Below, one piece after another: positions 26,001-33,543 of a stretch of DNA of 64,000 bases; positions within the stretch are counted from its first letter, which is position 1, and the number at the start of each line of letters is the position of its first letter. Where the stretch lies: assembly GCF_900157365.1 (NCBI RefSeq), contig NZ_FUEZ01000004.1, positions 2,715,066 to 2,779,065 on the forward strand. The letters are read 5' to 3'. This stretch comes from Mycobacterium numidiamassiliense. GTDB lineage: Bacteria > Actinomycetota > Actinomycetes > Mycobacteriales > Mycobacteriaceae. The notes beneath the pieces were generated by a model. The model saw nothing but the letters and a program-made list of their open reading frames with translations. It did not search any database and was not told the origin of the DNA. Made by a program: the position numbers and the translations under genes.

Positions 26001-27301
26001 GGATCTGGGACCCGGCAACCGGACAACCCGTCGGACAGCCGCTCGTCGGTCACACCGGATCAGTGGCCAGCGTCGCCTACAGCCCCGACGGACAACAAAT
26101 CATCTCCGGCGGCGAGGACGACGTGGTGCGCATCTGGGACGCGAATACCGGTCAGGCCGTTGGTGATCCACGCGCGGGCCCGACGGGCTGGGTCACCGGC
26201 GTGCAGTACAGCCCCGATGGCCGTCGCTTCTACTCCAGCAGCAATGACGGCACGGTGTGGGTGTGGAATTCGGGCCTGCACGCCATGGGTGGTCACGACG
26301 GCAATGTGCTCAGCGCGCGGTTCAGTCCGGACGGGCATCGCATCGTCTCCGGCGGTGAAGACAAGACGGTGCGGCTCTGGAACGCCGACACGGGCCTGCC
26401 CATGGGCCAGCCCATGACCGGTCACACCGATGCGGTGACGAGCGTGACCTTCAGCCCGGACGGGCACCGCGTCGCCTCGGCGAGCAAGGACGGCACCGTG
26501 CGCCTGTGGGATCCCGACACTGGACGCCCGATCGGCCAACCGTTCGTCGGCCACACCGGGTGGGTGACCAGCGTGGCGTTCAGTCCGGACGGCAACCTCG
26601 TCGCGTCGGCCGGCCACGACAAAACCGTGCGGCTGTGGAACGCCAACACCGGAACATTGGTCGGCCAGCCGATGGTCGGTGCGACCGACGCGGTGTCGAG
26701 CGTGGTGTTCAGCCCCGACGGGCACCAAATCGCTTCTGGCAGTTTCGATAACCTGATCCGGCTCTGGGACGTCGGCACCGGCCACCTGATCGGTCAACCG
26801 TGGTCGGGCCACACCGGTGGCGTCACGAGTCTGGCCTTTTTCCTTGATGGCCGCCACCTGGTCTCCGGCAGCCAGGACGACACCCTGCGCATGTGGGACG
26901 TCAGCAGCGGCAAAACCGTCGGCGATCCGATGAAGGGTCACACCGGCACGGTCACCGGAGTGTCGGTCAGCTCCAACGGCCACCGCGTCATGTCGGGCAG
27001 CGAAGACAAGTATCTGCGGTTGTGGGATGCCGACACCGGCAAGCCGATCGGTCAGCCGCTGGCCGGTCACAGCCAGGCGGTGAACAGCGTCGCCTTCAGT
27101 CCCGACAGGCATCGCGTCGTATCAGCCTCGGACGACGGCGAATTGCGGTTGTGGCCGGCACCTCCCAAGGAGGACTGGGTAAACCAATTGTGCGACAAGC
27201 TATCCGCGAACATGACGCATGCGGAGTGGGACAAATGGGTCTCGCCGAGCATCGAGTACATCAAGCTGTGCCCCAACCTGCCCGACCCGCCGAGCACTTA
27301 G
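23072..27301 (+). CDS. TIR-STAND NTPase-TM-WD40 protein
   Basis: A 1409-residue protein from GTG 23072, with AAAGGGG upstream. Order: TIR domain (1-150; SRIFLSHSSKD, and SWANSTECNVEY where Glu81 fits the NADase Glu); linker YRGWEPFEEIDAGVFFGRD typical of nSTAND1; P-loop GPSGSGKSS (219-227); Walker B in LVLPIDQAEELF; winged helix near LLVRDERDGKVVIEVALESLL; coiled coil; one TM helix (RVLAAVALVAILAAGAAIYG); 14 WD40 repeats (about 780-1365); and a C-terminal EWDKWVSPSIEYIKLCPNLP motif common in these proteins. STAND proteins sense a ligand, oligomerise and activate the effector; here this would be NAD+ cleavage. Confidence 0.92.
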   Translation: MSRIFLSHSSKDTREAIALKTWLTEQRPELRDEIFIDVDSETGLKLGEHWKTQLFTGKSRCEHFICLLSQSWANSTECNVEYRTAEGLGKRILVARLEDLGVTHDITSAWQRCDLFADGEHSDVEVPGGPPVRFNTAALTSIMEAVDGSGTGPRQFVWPPRTDPNRAPYRGWEPFEEIDAGVFFGRDAVIARGVDALQGMRFRLLASMSGLKSLFVVLGPSGSGKSSFLRAGLIPRLRRQDRQFVVLGIMRPQGNALTGDSGLAAAIHAGRESLDLPSPSLGDIKKACGHRDVDQVVHLLREIRLAAAAQLASHAKPQASVPTLVLPIDQAEELFSADAGPQTEEFLSMLAELIQRMNADEVGMIVAVTIRTDCYEAMQSHPALDGIGTAIFDDLKPMPREEFKEVIIGPAARATEGGKRLVIQDGLVASLLRDAGDGADTLPLVALTLSRLYADYGGTGEISAADYEAMGGMTDVVKNVIEELLSQYPEGRSAALELLRSAFIPWLATINSLNDQALRRVALESDLPRDGRPLIDAFVAKRLLVRDERDGKVVIEVALESLLRQWDTLAGWLTEERLNLKIADDIERNAAAWESQGRDESWLFTGTRLDDAEKLSTREGFNTLLASSQAYLKACRDAEDQRLHDEEEQRNEKLRHAEEAARHAKESQQAAESHARVLRRRSRVLAAVALVAILAAGAAIYGFVTATQARKQANARTREAIAVRLTSDGRAILGGDLEGGDIRAIQEILAAPRIASTADSGALYDGLVGLSVTLKIIGTPNPSQDMSLSPDGHRIATAQFDGSLRLWDSGTGQPIGSPLTGHRGPVETVVFGPDGRRIFSGGDDNTVRVWNADTGQQIGAPLLGHTDKVTAIAISPDGHRLVSGSNDRTLRMWNADTGQPIGAPLLGNTGPIGDVEFSPNGHQFASGGDDKTVRLWNADTGQQIGPPLLGHTDWVQSLAYSPDGRRLVSASFDKTLRIWDPATGQPVGQPLVGHTGSVASVAYSPDGQQIISGGEDDVVRIWDANTGQAVGDPRAGPTGWVTGVQYSPDGRRFYSSSNDGTVWVWNSGLHAMGGHDGNVLSARFSPDGHRIVSGGEDKTVRLWNADTGLPMGQPMTGHTDAVTSVTFSPDGHRVASASKDGTVRLWDPDTGRPIGQPFVGHTGWVTSVAFSPDGNLVASAGHDKTVRLWNANTGTLVGQPMVGATDAVSSVVFSPDGHQIASGSFDNLIRLWDVGTGHLIGQPWSGHTGGVTSLAFFLDGRHLVSGSQDDTLRMWDVSSGKTVGDPMKGHTGTVTGVSVSSNGHRVMSGSEDKYLRLWDADTGKPIGQPLAGHSQAVNSVAFSPDRHRVVSASDDGELRLWPAPPKEDWVNQLCDKLSANMTHAEWDKWVSPSIEYIKLCPNLPDPPST
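25411..27160 (+). repeat. Fourteen WD40 repeats, about 129 bp each
   Basis: Tandem repeats encode units of about 43 residues of the form GHT-x-xV-x-S-V-x-FSPDGHR-x-xSGS-x-D-x-TVRLWD-x-TG. There are 14 units, enough for two seven-bladed propellers. Unit 7 (ending WVWNSGLHAMGGH) is about five residues shorter than the others and would close the first propeller. Several units share near-identical DNA, so recombination among them is likely. Confidence 0.88.
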
Positions 27302-27303
27302 CA

Positions 27304-28188
27304 TCAGCCGTCGACGTGCCGGGTGATGGTGTCGACCAGCGCCTTGATGGCGCGGCTGGTGGTTTCGCGAGCCGCCGACACCAGCGACAGCGTCCATGTC
27401 ATCTGCGGGTGCAGCGCAACGGTGTGTAGGTCGGGAAACCGGTTGGCCGCGCTGATCGGCAGCACGGTCGCGGCCAGCTGGTGCCGGATCAGCTCGGCGG
27501 CGATCGCATAGTCGGCGACCTCATACGCATTGACCGGGTGCACACCGGCGGCTGAAAATCCCGCATCGAGACGCCGGCGGATGCCCCAGCCCTGCGGGAA
27601 GTCGATGAAGTCCTGGCCGTCGAGATCGGACAGCTGCACCCGTCGGCGACGCGCCAACGGATGGCCGTGTTGGCAGACGAAGACCATCGGTTCCTCGGTC
27701 AATTGGCGGAACGCGAGCAGCGAAGATGACGACGACGAAATCGAGACCAGGGCCAGGTCCATCTTGCCGTCGGCGATCGCATCCAGATGCCCGGCCGATC
27801 CCGTCAGGCTTTGCCGAAGCCGCACCGTGACCAACGGATGCAGCTGCCGGAACTCCTGCAACGCGGCCGGCAGGTTCAGGGTTCCCCACGACATCAGGGT
27901 CCCGAGGGTTACTGTGCCGGTGAGCTGCTCGCGATAACCCTCGACGGAGGAGCGGGCCCGCTGAGCTGTGTGGATGACATCGCGGGCCTGCTGCAGGAAG
28001 ACCTCACCCGCCGGCGTCAGGGCGATTTGTCGCTTGGAGCGATCGAACAGCTTGGTGCCCAGTTCCTTTTCCAGCCTGCCCACCGACACCGACAGGGCCG
28101 ACTGGACGACATGTATCTGCTGGGCCGCCCGAGAAAAGTTGAGCTCGGCGGCCACCGCGACGAAGTGTTCCAGCTGGCGAAGCTCCAC
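27304..28188 (-). CDS. LysR-family transcriptional regulator
   Basis: A 294-residue LysR regulator with a GTG start at 28188. The N-terminal winged helix reads MELRQLEHFVAVAAELNFSR and AAQQIHVVQSALSVSVGRLE, followed by the effector-binding domain. It is divergent from the aromatic-degradation operon at 28304-31692 and probably controls it with an aromatic intermediate as inducer, as is usual for CatR/ClcR-type regulators. A 14-bp palindrome lies 15 bp before its start. It converges on the STAND gene with only 2 nt between, and so marks the right edge of the island. Confidence 0.95.
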   Translation of the reverse strand: MELRQLEHFVAVAAELNFSRAAQQIHVVQSALSVSVGRLEKELGTKLFDRSKRQIALTPAGEVFLQQARDVIHTAQRARSSVEGYREQLTGTVTLGTLMSWGTLNLPAALQEFRQLHPLVTVRLRQSLTGSAGHLDAIADGKMDLALVSISSSSSSLLAFRQLTEEPMVFVCQHGHPLARRRRVQLSDLDGQDFIDFPQGWGIRRRLDAGFSAAGVHPVNAYEVADYAIAAELIRHQLAATVLPISAANRFPDLHTVALHPQMTWTLSLVSAARETTSRAIKALVDTITRHVDG

Positions 28189-28203
28189 CCGAATAATCTA
28201 TCG

Positions 28204-28217
28204 CTAATCGCGATTAG
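28204..28217. promoter_or_regulatory. Probable LysR binding site
   Basis: CTAATCGCGATTAG is a perfect 14-bp palindrome in the 115-bp region between the LysR gene start and the first gene of the ring-cleavage operon. It contains the ATC/GAT dyad common in LysR boxes. Its closeness to the LysR start suggests autoregulation together with operon control. Confidence 0.6.
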
Positions 28218-28303
28218 TCTGATCAATTTTGTTCGTTGGACGCGATCGTTTATTGGGTGTTGTCTGAAGTCACGCAACTTGCACCGCACGAAAGGAGGCG
28301 ATC

Positions 28304-28645
28304 ATGCGTACATCGCGCTGGATCTCAACGAACGGTACCCACGGCCGGTCTTTCCGGAGGTTCTTGTGGGTGATCATGGTCGGCCTGCTCGTGGCCGCCG
28401 GCACCGTGTCCTTGGCGCCAGAGATGGCTGCCGCGCCGACCGCAACGACCCCATGCGCGACGACCGCAGTCCACCCACACATCGACCCACACCAGCGGGT
28501 ACCTGCCCTGGTGAAAACCAGCGGTACGCCCGGACGGCCCGCAGATGTTCTTGCGGGTCACGATGGAGCCGCGGCTGCCCCGGCCCACAACTGCGTGCAG
28601 AAGGTGGTGTACCAGTGGGAGCTCGACCGCCAGCGGCGCTCTTGA
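28304..28645 (+). CDS. Small secreted hypothetical protein heading the dioxygenase operon
   Basis: A 113-residue ORF whose ATG is preceded by a near-perfect AAAGGAGG 8 nt upstream, which supports translation. The N-terminus is basic (MRTSRWISTNGTHGRSFRR), followed by FLWVIMVGLLVAAGTVSLA and a likely cleavage after AAA, so it should be exported. The mature part (about 70 residues) has two Cys, is rich in His, Pro and Ala, and resembles nothing I know. It lies 61 nt before the oxidoreductase gene. It could be the degenerate relic of a longer gene. Confidence 0.55.
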   Translation: MRTSRWISTNGTHGRSFRRFLWVIMVGLLVAAGTVSLAPEMAAAPTATTPCATTAVHPHIDPHQRVPALVKTSGTPGRPADVLAGHDGAAAAPAHNCVQKVVYQWELDRQRRS

Positions 28646-28706
28646 TGTTCGATCTTGTTTTGACAGCCCGATGCGACAACGATCAGCTCGACAGAAGGAT
28701 GTGACC

Positions 28707-29678
28707 ATGCGAGCCTTGCGGTTCAACCAGTTTGGCGACCTCGATGTCCTGCACATCGCCGAGATACCGGACCCGCAAGGCAGCGACGAGCAGGCGGTGA
28801 TCCGGGTGGAAGCGGCCTCGGTCAACCCCTCCGACGTGAAAAACGTTGCGGGGTCGATGGAATGGACGACGCTGCCGCGCACCCCGGGACGTGATTTCGC
28901 CGGCGTGGTCGTCAGCGGACCGCCCGCATGGGAGGGCGCCCCCGTATGGGGAACCGGTGGCGACACCGGGTTCACCCGAGATGGGTCGCATGCCGAGCTG
29001 ATGTCGGTGCCGGTCGAGGCACTGGTGCGCAAACCCGAGCGACTCAGCTTCGACGAAGCCTCCACCGTCGGCGTCAACTTCATCGTCGGCTGGTACGGAG
29101 CGGTGGAGACCGCTCAACTGACCGGCGGGGGAACCATTGCGATCTTTGGTGTTTCCGGGGGAGTGGGCGGCGCGGTCGCGCAGATCGCCCGCGCCGTCGG
29201 CGCCACCGTGATCGGCGTCGACCGCCGCAAGCCCAGCCCGGACACACCCGCCGCCGACATCATCGACCACTTCGTCACGTTCGACCCCGCAGCCGATGTC
29301 GGTGGCGAGATCAAGCGGCTCACCGGTGGCAGCGGCGTGGAGCTTGTCTACGACGCCGTCGGCGGGGTGACCACCCCGGCCGCGCTGGCCGCACTCGCGC
29401 CGCGTGGCAGGCTCGTGGTGATCAGCGCGGTGGGATCCGACACCGTCGAACTCGACCTGCGGGCCATGTATCGCAACGAAACTCGCATCTTGGGTGTCGA
29501 CAGCACCAAGCTCACCGTTGTCGACTCCGCTGCGCGCCTGCAACAGATGGCACCGTATTTCGAGTCCGGACAGTTTCAGCCACTGCCCATCGCCGCCCGC
29601 TATCCCCTCGACGAGGCGGTGGCGGCATACCGAGCCGTCGCCGACCACATCGCCGGCCGTGTCGTCATCAACCCGTGA
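28707..29678 (+). CDS. Zinc-independent MDR oxidoreductase (quinone reductase-like)
   Basis: The ATG at 28707 is preceded by AGAAGGA and gives 323 residues. The protein belongs to the medium-chain dehydrogenase/reductase superfamily: GroES-like start MRALRFNQFGDLDVL, ASVNPSDVKN, and the NADPH loop IFGVSGGVGGAVAQIA. Zinc-ligand residues of classical alcohol dehydrogenases are absent, so it is of the quinone oxidoreductase or enoyl reductase type. In this operon it may reduce a quinone or maleylacetate-like intermediate. It is 13 nt before the dioxygenase gene. Confidence 0.9.
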   Translation: MRALRFNQFGDLDVLHIAEIPDPQGSDEQAVIRVEAASVNPSDVKNVAGSMEWTTLPRTPGRDFAGVVVSGPPAWEGAPVWGTGGDTGFTRDGSHAELMSVPVEALVRKPERLSFDEASTVGVNFIVGWYGAVETAQLTGGGTIAIFGVSGGVGGAVAQIARAVGATVIGVDRRKPSPDTPAADIIDHFVTFDPAADVGGEIKRLTGGSGVELVYDAVGGVTTPAALAALAPRGRLVVISAVGSDTVELDLRAMYRNETRILGVDSTKLTVVDSAARLQQMAPYFESGQFQPLPIAARYPLDEAVAAYRAVADHIAGRVVINP

Positions 29679-29691
29679 GAAAGGCAAGGAC

Positions 29692-30570
29692 ATGCCGAGC
29701 AATCTGACCGAAGAGACGATCACCGAAGTCGTGCAGCGGACGTTCGACGCGTCCACCAACGACCGATTCCGCGAGGTGTTCGTCAGCCTGGTGCAGCACC
29801 TGCACGATTTCGCGCGCGACGTGCGACTGACCGGCGACGAATGGTTCACCGCAATGGATTTCATCGAGCGGCTGGGCAAGATCTCCAGCCCGACCCGTCA
29901 GGAAGTCGTGTTGCTCTCCGACATCCTCGGCCTGTCCATGCTGCTGGACACGATGAACGAGAGCCCGGGCGGCTCGGCCACCGACTCCGCCCTGCTGGGC
30001 CCGTTCTACGTGGAAGGCCGTCCGACGGTCGACAACGGCGCCGACATCTCCAATGGTGTTGCGGGCACACCGATGTTCGTCACCGGACGGGTGGTCAACG
30101 AGCAGGGAAAACCGATTGCCGGCGCGCATGTCGACACCTGGCACAGCGACGGCGAAGGGTTCTACGACGTCCAGATGACTGAGCCGCTGCACAACGAATT
30201 CGCCATGCGGGCGCTGCTGACCACCGACGACGGCGGCCGGTTCTGGTATCGCTCGATCACGCCGCGCTACTATCCGGTGCCGACCGACGGCCCCTGCGGC
30301 GAAATCATGCGCGCGGCAAACCGATCCATCATGCGGCCTCAGCACGTGCACTTCTGGTTCCACGCGCAGGGCTACCACTCGCTGATCACGCAGCTGTTCC
30401 TGAAGGACGACCCCTACATCGGCAGGGACGCCGTCTTCGCCGACCAGACGTCGCTGCAGGCCGATTTCGTGCACCACGGGCCCGGCACCGCCCCCGACGG
30501 AACCCTGGTCGACGAGCCGTTCGTGACGTTGGACTGGACCTTCACCCTCGCCGCCGACACCGGCCAGTAA
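29692..30570 (+). CDS. Intradiol ring-cleavage dioxygenase, hydroxyquinol 1,2-dioxygenase type
   Basis: A 292-residue non-heme Fe(III) dioxygenase. The N-terminal helical dimerisation domain is followed by the catalytic beta-sandwich. The four iron ligands can be placed: Tyr158 in GEGFYDVQ, Tyr194 in SITPRYYPVP, and His218 and His220 in RPQHVHFWF. The HxDxWHxDGEGFYDVQ context resembles hydroxyquinol or chlorocatechol enzymes more than plain catechol 1,2-dioxygenase. It opens an aromatic diol to a muconate or maleylacetate in the cytoplasm, within a LysR-linked operon. Confidence 0.92.
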   Translation: MPSNLTEETITEVVQRTFDASTNDRFREVFVSLVQHLHDFARDVRLTGDEWFTAMDFIERLGKISSPTRQEVVLLSDILGLSMLLDTMNESPGGSATDSALLGPFYVEGRPTVDNGADISNGVAGTPMFVTGRVVNEQGKPIAGAHVDTWHSDGEGFYDVQMTEPLHNEFAMRALLTTDDGGRFWYRSITPRYYPVPTDGPCGEIMRAANRSIMRPQHVHFWFHAQGYHSLITQLFLKDDPYIGRDAVFADQTSLQADFVHHGPGTAPDGTLVDEPFVTLDWTFTLAADTGQ

Positions 30571-30586
30571 CGAGAGGAGCCCGACG

Positions 30587-31120
30587 ATGACCCGAGTTCC
30601 ACTGGCCGACATGGATGCGCAACCCGAGCGGGTGCGCCAGTTCATCGAACGCCGCGGCGCCCTCAATGTGCTGCGATTGCTTGCCAACGCGCCCAACGTG
30701 TTTGGCGGCTGGGCCGAGATGGTCGGCGAGATCTTCGCCAGCGACACGTTCACCGCCCGCTTGCGCGAAGTGATCATCCTGCGGGTGGGCCACCTGCAGG
30801 ACTCACCCTACGAGCTTGCCCAGCATGTCGGCCTCGCCCGCACCGCGGGGCTCACCGAGCAACAGATCGACGCGCTCGTCGGCGACGGGGATCTCGCTGC
30901 GGCCGGCTTCAGCAGCACCGAGCGCACCGTCATCGACACCGTCACCGAGTTGTGCACGACCCACCGGCTCAGCGACGAGTCCTTCGCCGCGGCCCATGCC
31001 CTCTTCGGCGACGAGGCGCTCACCGAACTGCTGATGATCGTCAGCTGCTACTACGGCCTGGCGTTGGTCCTCAACGCCGCCGATGTCGACATCGACGCCG
31101 AGGCACGATTCCAGCCCTGA
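30587..31120 (+). CDS. Carboxymuconolactone decarboxylase-family protein (first copy)
   Basis: A 177-residue AhpD-like all-helical protein. The core segment TARLREVIILRVGHLQDSPYELAQHVGLARTAGLTEQQI is the CMD signature. The CxxC of peroxidase-type AhpD is not present: the positions read SPYELAQH, leaving the Glu and His expected for a decarboxylase or lyase. It is 16 nt after the dioxygenase gene and 14 nt before a paralogue. It may act on a lactone formed downstream of ring cleavage. Confidence 0.88.
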   Translation: MTRVPLADMDAQPERVRQFIERRGALNVLRLLANAPNVFGGWAEMVGEIFASDTFTARLREVIILRVGHLQDSPYELAQHVGLARTAGLTEQQIDALVGDGDLAAAGFSSTERTVIDTVTELCTTHRLSDESFAAAHALFGDEALTELLMIVSCYYGLALVLNAADVDIDAEARFQP

Positions 31121-31134
31121 CAAGGAGAACCCGC

Positions 31135-31692
31135 ATGACTCGCATCCCGTACCGCCGGCCCGAGGACATGAATGAGCGGGCCCGCGAATTGACCGAGGAG
31201 CGCGGCAATCTCAACGTCTACCGCGTGCTGGCCAACGCCGAAAAGGTATTCAACGGCTGGATGCTGGCCGGGCGCGACGCTCTGACTAGCCCGGTGCTGT
31301 CGCGTCGGCTGCGCGAACTTGTCGTGCTGCGCACCGCGTACCTGATGGACAGCCCCTACGAGCTCGGCCAACACAAGGACATCGCGCGCACGGCCGGGCT
31401 CGATGTCAGCGAGATCAGCGCGGTCACCTCCGACTCCGATTGGCAGACGGGCGATTTCGACCCTATCGAACTCGCGGTCCTGCAGTTGACGACTGAGCTG
31501 CTGACCACCCGCCGGGTCCCGGAGTCACTGTTCGACCAGGTGCACACGGCGCTGGGCGTCGAGGCCACCGTCGAACTGCTGATGCTCATCAGCCGGTACG
31601 CCGGCTTGGCGTTGATGCTCAATGCGCTCGACGTCGACCTGGACGAGACCGCCCGGCTGCCCAACATCGCGCAGCGAACTGTCGAACGCTGA
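31135..31692 (+). CDS. Carboxymuconolactone decarboxylase-family protein (second copy)
   Basis: A 185-residue paralogue of the preceding protein, with RRLRELVVLRTAYLMDSPYELGQHKDIARTAGLDVSEI. It starts at ATG 31135 with AAGGAG upstream. Both copies share the N-terminal RGALNVLRLLANAP / RGNLNVYRVLANAE segment, so the pair looks like an old tandem duplication that may form a heteromer. It is the last gene of the operon and ends 38 nt before the convergent cutinase gene. Confidence 0.88.
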   Translation: MTRIPYRRPEDMNERARELTEERGNLNVYRVLANAEKVFNGWMLAGRDALTSPVLSRRLRELVVLRTAYLMDSPYELGQHKDIARTAGLDVSEISAVTSDSDWQTGDFDPIELAVLQLTTELLTTRRVPESLFDQVHTALGVEATVELLMLISRYAGLALMLNALDVDLDETARLPNIAQRTVER

Positions 31693-31730
31693 CCGCAGGC
31701 GGCCGGAGTGCGCCGGATCGGTCGGGCAGC

Positions 31731-32498
31731 TCAGGCGCCGGGAGCCGGAGCTGGGGCTGGGGTCTGCGCGCGCACCACTGTTGCCGGTCCCGCGGGGCTA
31801 GCCGGGGGAGTGACGTCCAGGCGACTGACCGCGAAATCCGTCCCTGGGTCGACGATAGTCACATCGCCGGCGTAGGTGTCGTGCGCGGCGAAGTTCATGC
31901 CGTCCGAGCACACCGGGTCTCCGGGGGCGCAGACCTTGATGGTCTTGGCCTGATAGATCGGACCGATGACCACCTGCGGCTGGCCGAGAACGTTCATCGC
32001 CCGCGTGTTGGGGGTGCCGAACAGCACGACGGCAGCGACGTGATCGGCGATCGAGGGGTCCAGCGGCTTGGGCACCGTCGCGGGGTCAACGCCGTCAGGC
32101 ACCTGGGCCGACGTCACGAAACCCATCACGGCCGCGCCCTGAGAGTAGCCGCTGAGCACCATCTTGGTCTTGGGGCAGTTGGTCGCCATGTTGACGACAT
32201 GGGCGCCCGCGTCGGAGATGCCCTGCAGGCCGGTGGACCACTCGTTGCTGGCGGGGTAGTTGACCGCATAGACGTCGACAGACTTGCCGACCTCGCGTGC
32301 GCGGACCTGATCGACGAATGTCTGTCCGGTCGGACCGATGCCCGGTTCCTCGCCGGTGCCGCGGGCGAACACGATCTGCACATCCGGACACGGCTCGGCG
32401 GATGCGAGCGGAACAGCGGAAGGAAGGACAGCGCCGGCGATGCCCAACGCCGCTCCGAAGACGGGGCCAACGAAACGAGTGACGTAAGGGGAGACCAT
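31731..32498 (-). CDS. Secreted cutinase-family (Culp) esterase
   Basis: With the start at 32498 (MVSPYVTRFVGPVFG) the product is 255 residues with a Sec signal peptide ending near ASAEP. ATG 32516 is a possible alternative. The cutinase fold shows VFARGTGEEPG, the nucleophile in GYSQGAAV (Ser119), Asp194 in APGDPVC and His206 in AAHDTYAGD, so the triad is complete. Cys37/Cys108 and Cys190/Cys197 are likely disulfides. The C-terminus is Pro/Ala-rich. Mycobacterial cutinase-like proteins hydrolyse lipid esters in or outside the envelope. Confidence 0.92.
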   Translation of the reverse strand: MVSPYVTRFVGPVFGAALGIAGAVLPSAVPLASAEPCPDVQIVFARGTGEEPGIGPTGQTFVDQVRAREVGKSVDVYAVNYPASNEWSTGLQGISDAGAHVVNMATNCPKTKMVLSGYSQGAAVMGFVTSAQVPDGVDPATVPKPLDPSIADHVAAVVLFGTPNTRAMNVLGQPQVVIGPIYQAKTIKVCAPGDPVCSDGMNFAAHDTYAGDVTIVDPGTDFAVSRLDVTPPASPAGPATVVRAQTPAPAPAPGA

Positions 32499-32749
32499 GT
32501 CGCAATAAGTGCCCATACCAGTGCATTCCAAACCTGTGAGGACGAAACCGTTCACAACTATTGCCGCACACCTGGGCCGCATCCACAAGCCGGACGCGCG
32601 GACGGACGCTGTTCGATCGCGCGCCGGCCGCGGCGACCTCGGGATTTACCGTGTCGACGCTGGCAGAACTCGTGCGTGACGGGTGTTCGGCCGGGTTCGT
32701 TAAAAGTGTGTAACCGCACTGGGAGTCGGCCGATTGTTACCCTCAGTCG

Positions 32750-33541
32750 GTGAAAGATTCACCCGCGGCAAGCGGGGTCGGCCGGGCGAGATCTCTTTCA
32801 AGACGCAATGTCTTGAAAGTTGTCGGTGTCACACCGGCGGCGCTGACCGCCGCGGCACTGGGCGCCCCGCGCGCGGGCGCCGGTGTTTCCGGAGCGGCCG
32901 TCTTTCTCGACCCGGGGCACAACGCCGTGAACGATGCGTCGATCAATGCGCAAGTCACCAACGGCCGGGGCGGCACCAAACCGTGCCAGACGTCGGGGAC
33001 CGCCACCTATGACGGATATTCGGAGCACGCGTTCAATTGGGCCGTCGTGGGCTTGATCAACGATTCGCTCACCCAGATGGGCGTGCGTACCCAGCTGTCC
33101 CGCGATGGCGACAACGCCGTCGGACCCTGCATCGACCAACGCGCGGCCCAGGCGAACGCGATGCGCCCCGACGCGATCGTCAGCATCCACGCCGACGGCG
33201 GCCCCGCCTCCGGCAGCGGGTTCCACGTGAATTACTCCAGCCCGCCGCTTAACGACGTCCAAGCCGGGCCCGCCGTACGGTTGGCCCAAACAATGCGCGA
33301 CGCCCTGGTGCAAGCCGGCCTGCACCCGTCCACCTACATCGGCTCCGACGGCCTCTACGGACGAGCCGACCTCGCCGGCCTGAACCTGGCCCAATACCCC
33401 GCCGTCCTCGTCGAGCTCGGCAACATGAAAAACGCCGACGACGCCGCCCGGATGGAAAGCGCCGACGGCCGGGCAAAGTATGCCGCGGCTGTCACCGCCG
33501 GCATCGTCACGTTTCTGAACGCGAAACCGGCGACCGGTTAG
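32750..33541 (+). CDS. Tat-exported N-acetylmuramoyl-L-alanine amidase (Amidase_3)
   Basis: A 263-residue zinc amidase from GTG 32750. The N-terminus carries a twin-arginine motif (SRRNVLK, residues 17-23) before a hydrophobic stretch. Zinc ligands are His57 (DPGHN), Glu92 (SEHAF) and His147 (SIHADGG), and the catalytic Glu222 is in VELGNMKN. Cys79 and Cys127 probably form the conserved disulfide. The sequence is close to recalled Rv3717 (Ami1), which cleaves peptidoglycan stem peptides, but the location differs, so this may be a paralogue. A methyltransferase gene begins 2 nt after its stop. Confidence 0.93.
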   Translation: MKDSPAASGVGRARSLSRRNVLKVVGVTPAALTAAALGAPRAGAGVSGAAVFLDPGHNAVNDASINAQVTNGRGGTKPCQTSGTATYDGYSEHAFNWAVVGLINDSLTQMGVRTQLSRDGDNAVGPCIDQRAAQANAMRPDAIVSIHADGGPASGSGFHVNYSSPPLNDVQAGPAVRLAQTMRDALVQAGLHPSTYIGSDGLYGRADLAGLNLAQYPAVLVELGNMKNADDAARMESADGRAKYAAAVTAGIVTFLNAKPATG

Positions 33542-33543
33542 CC

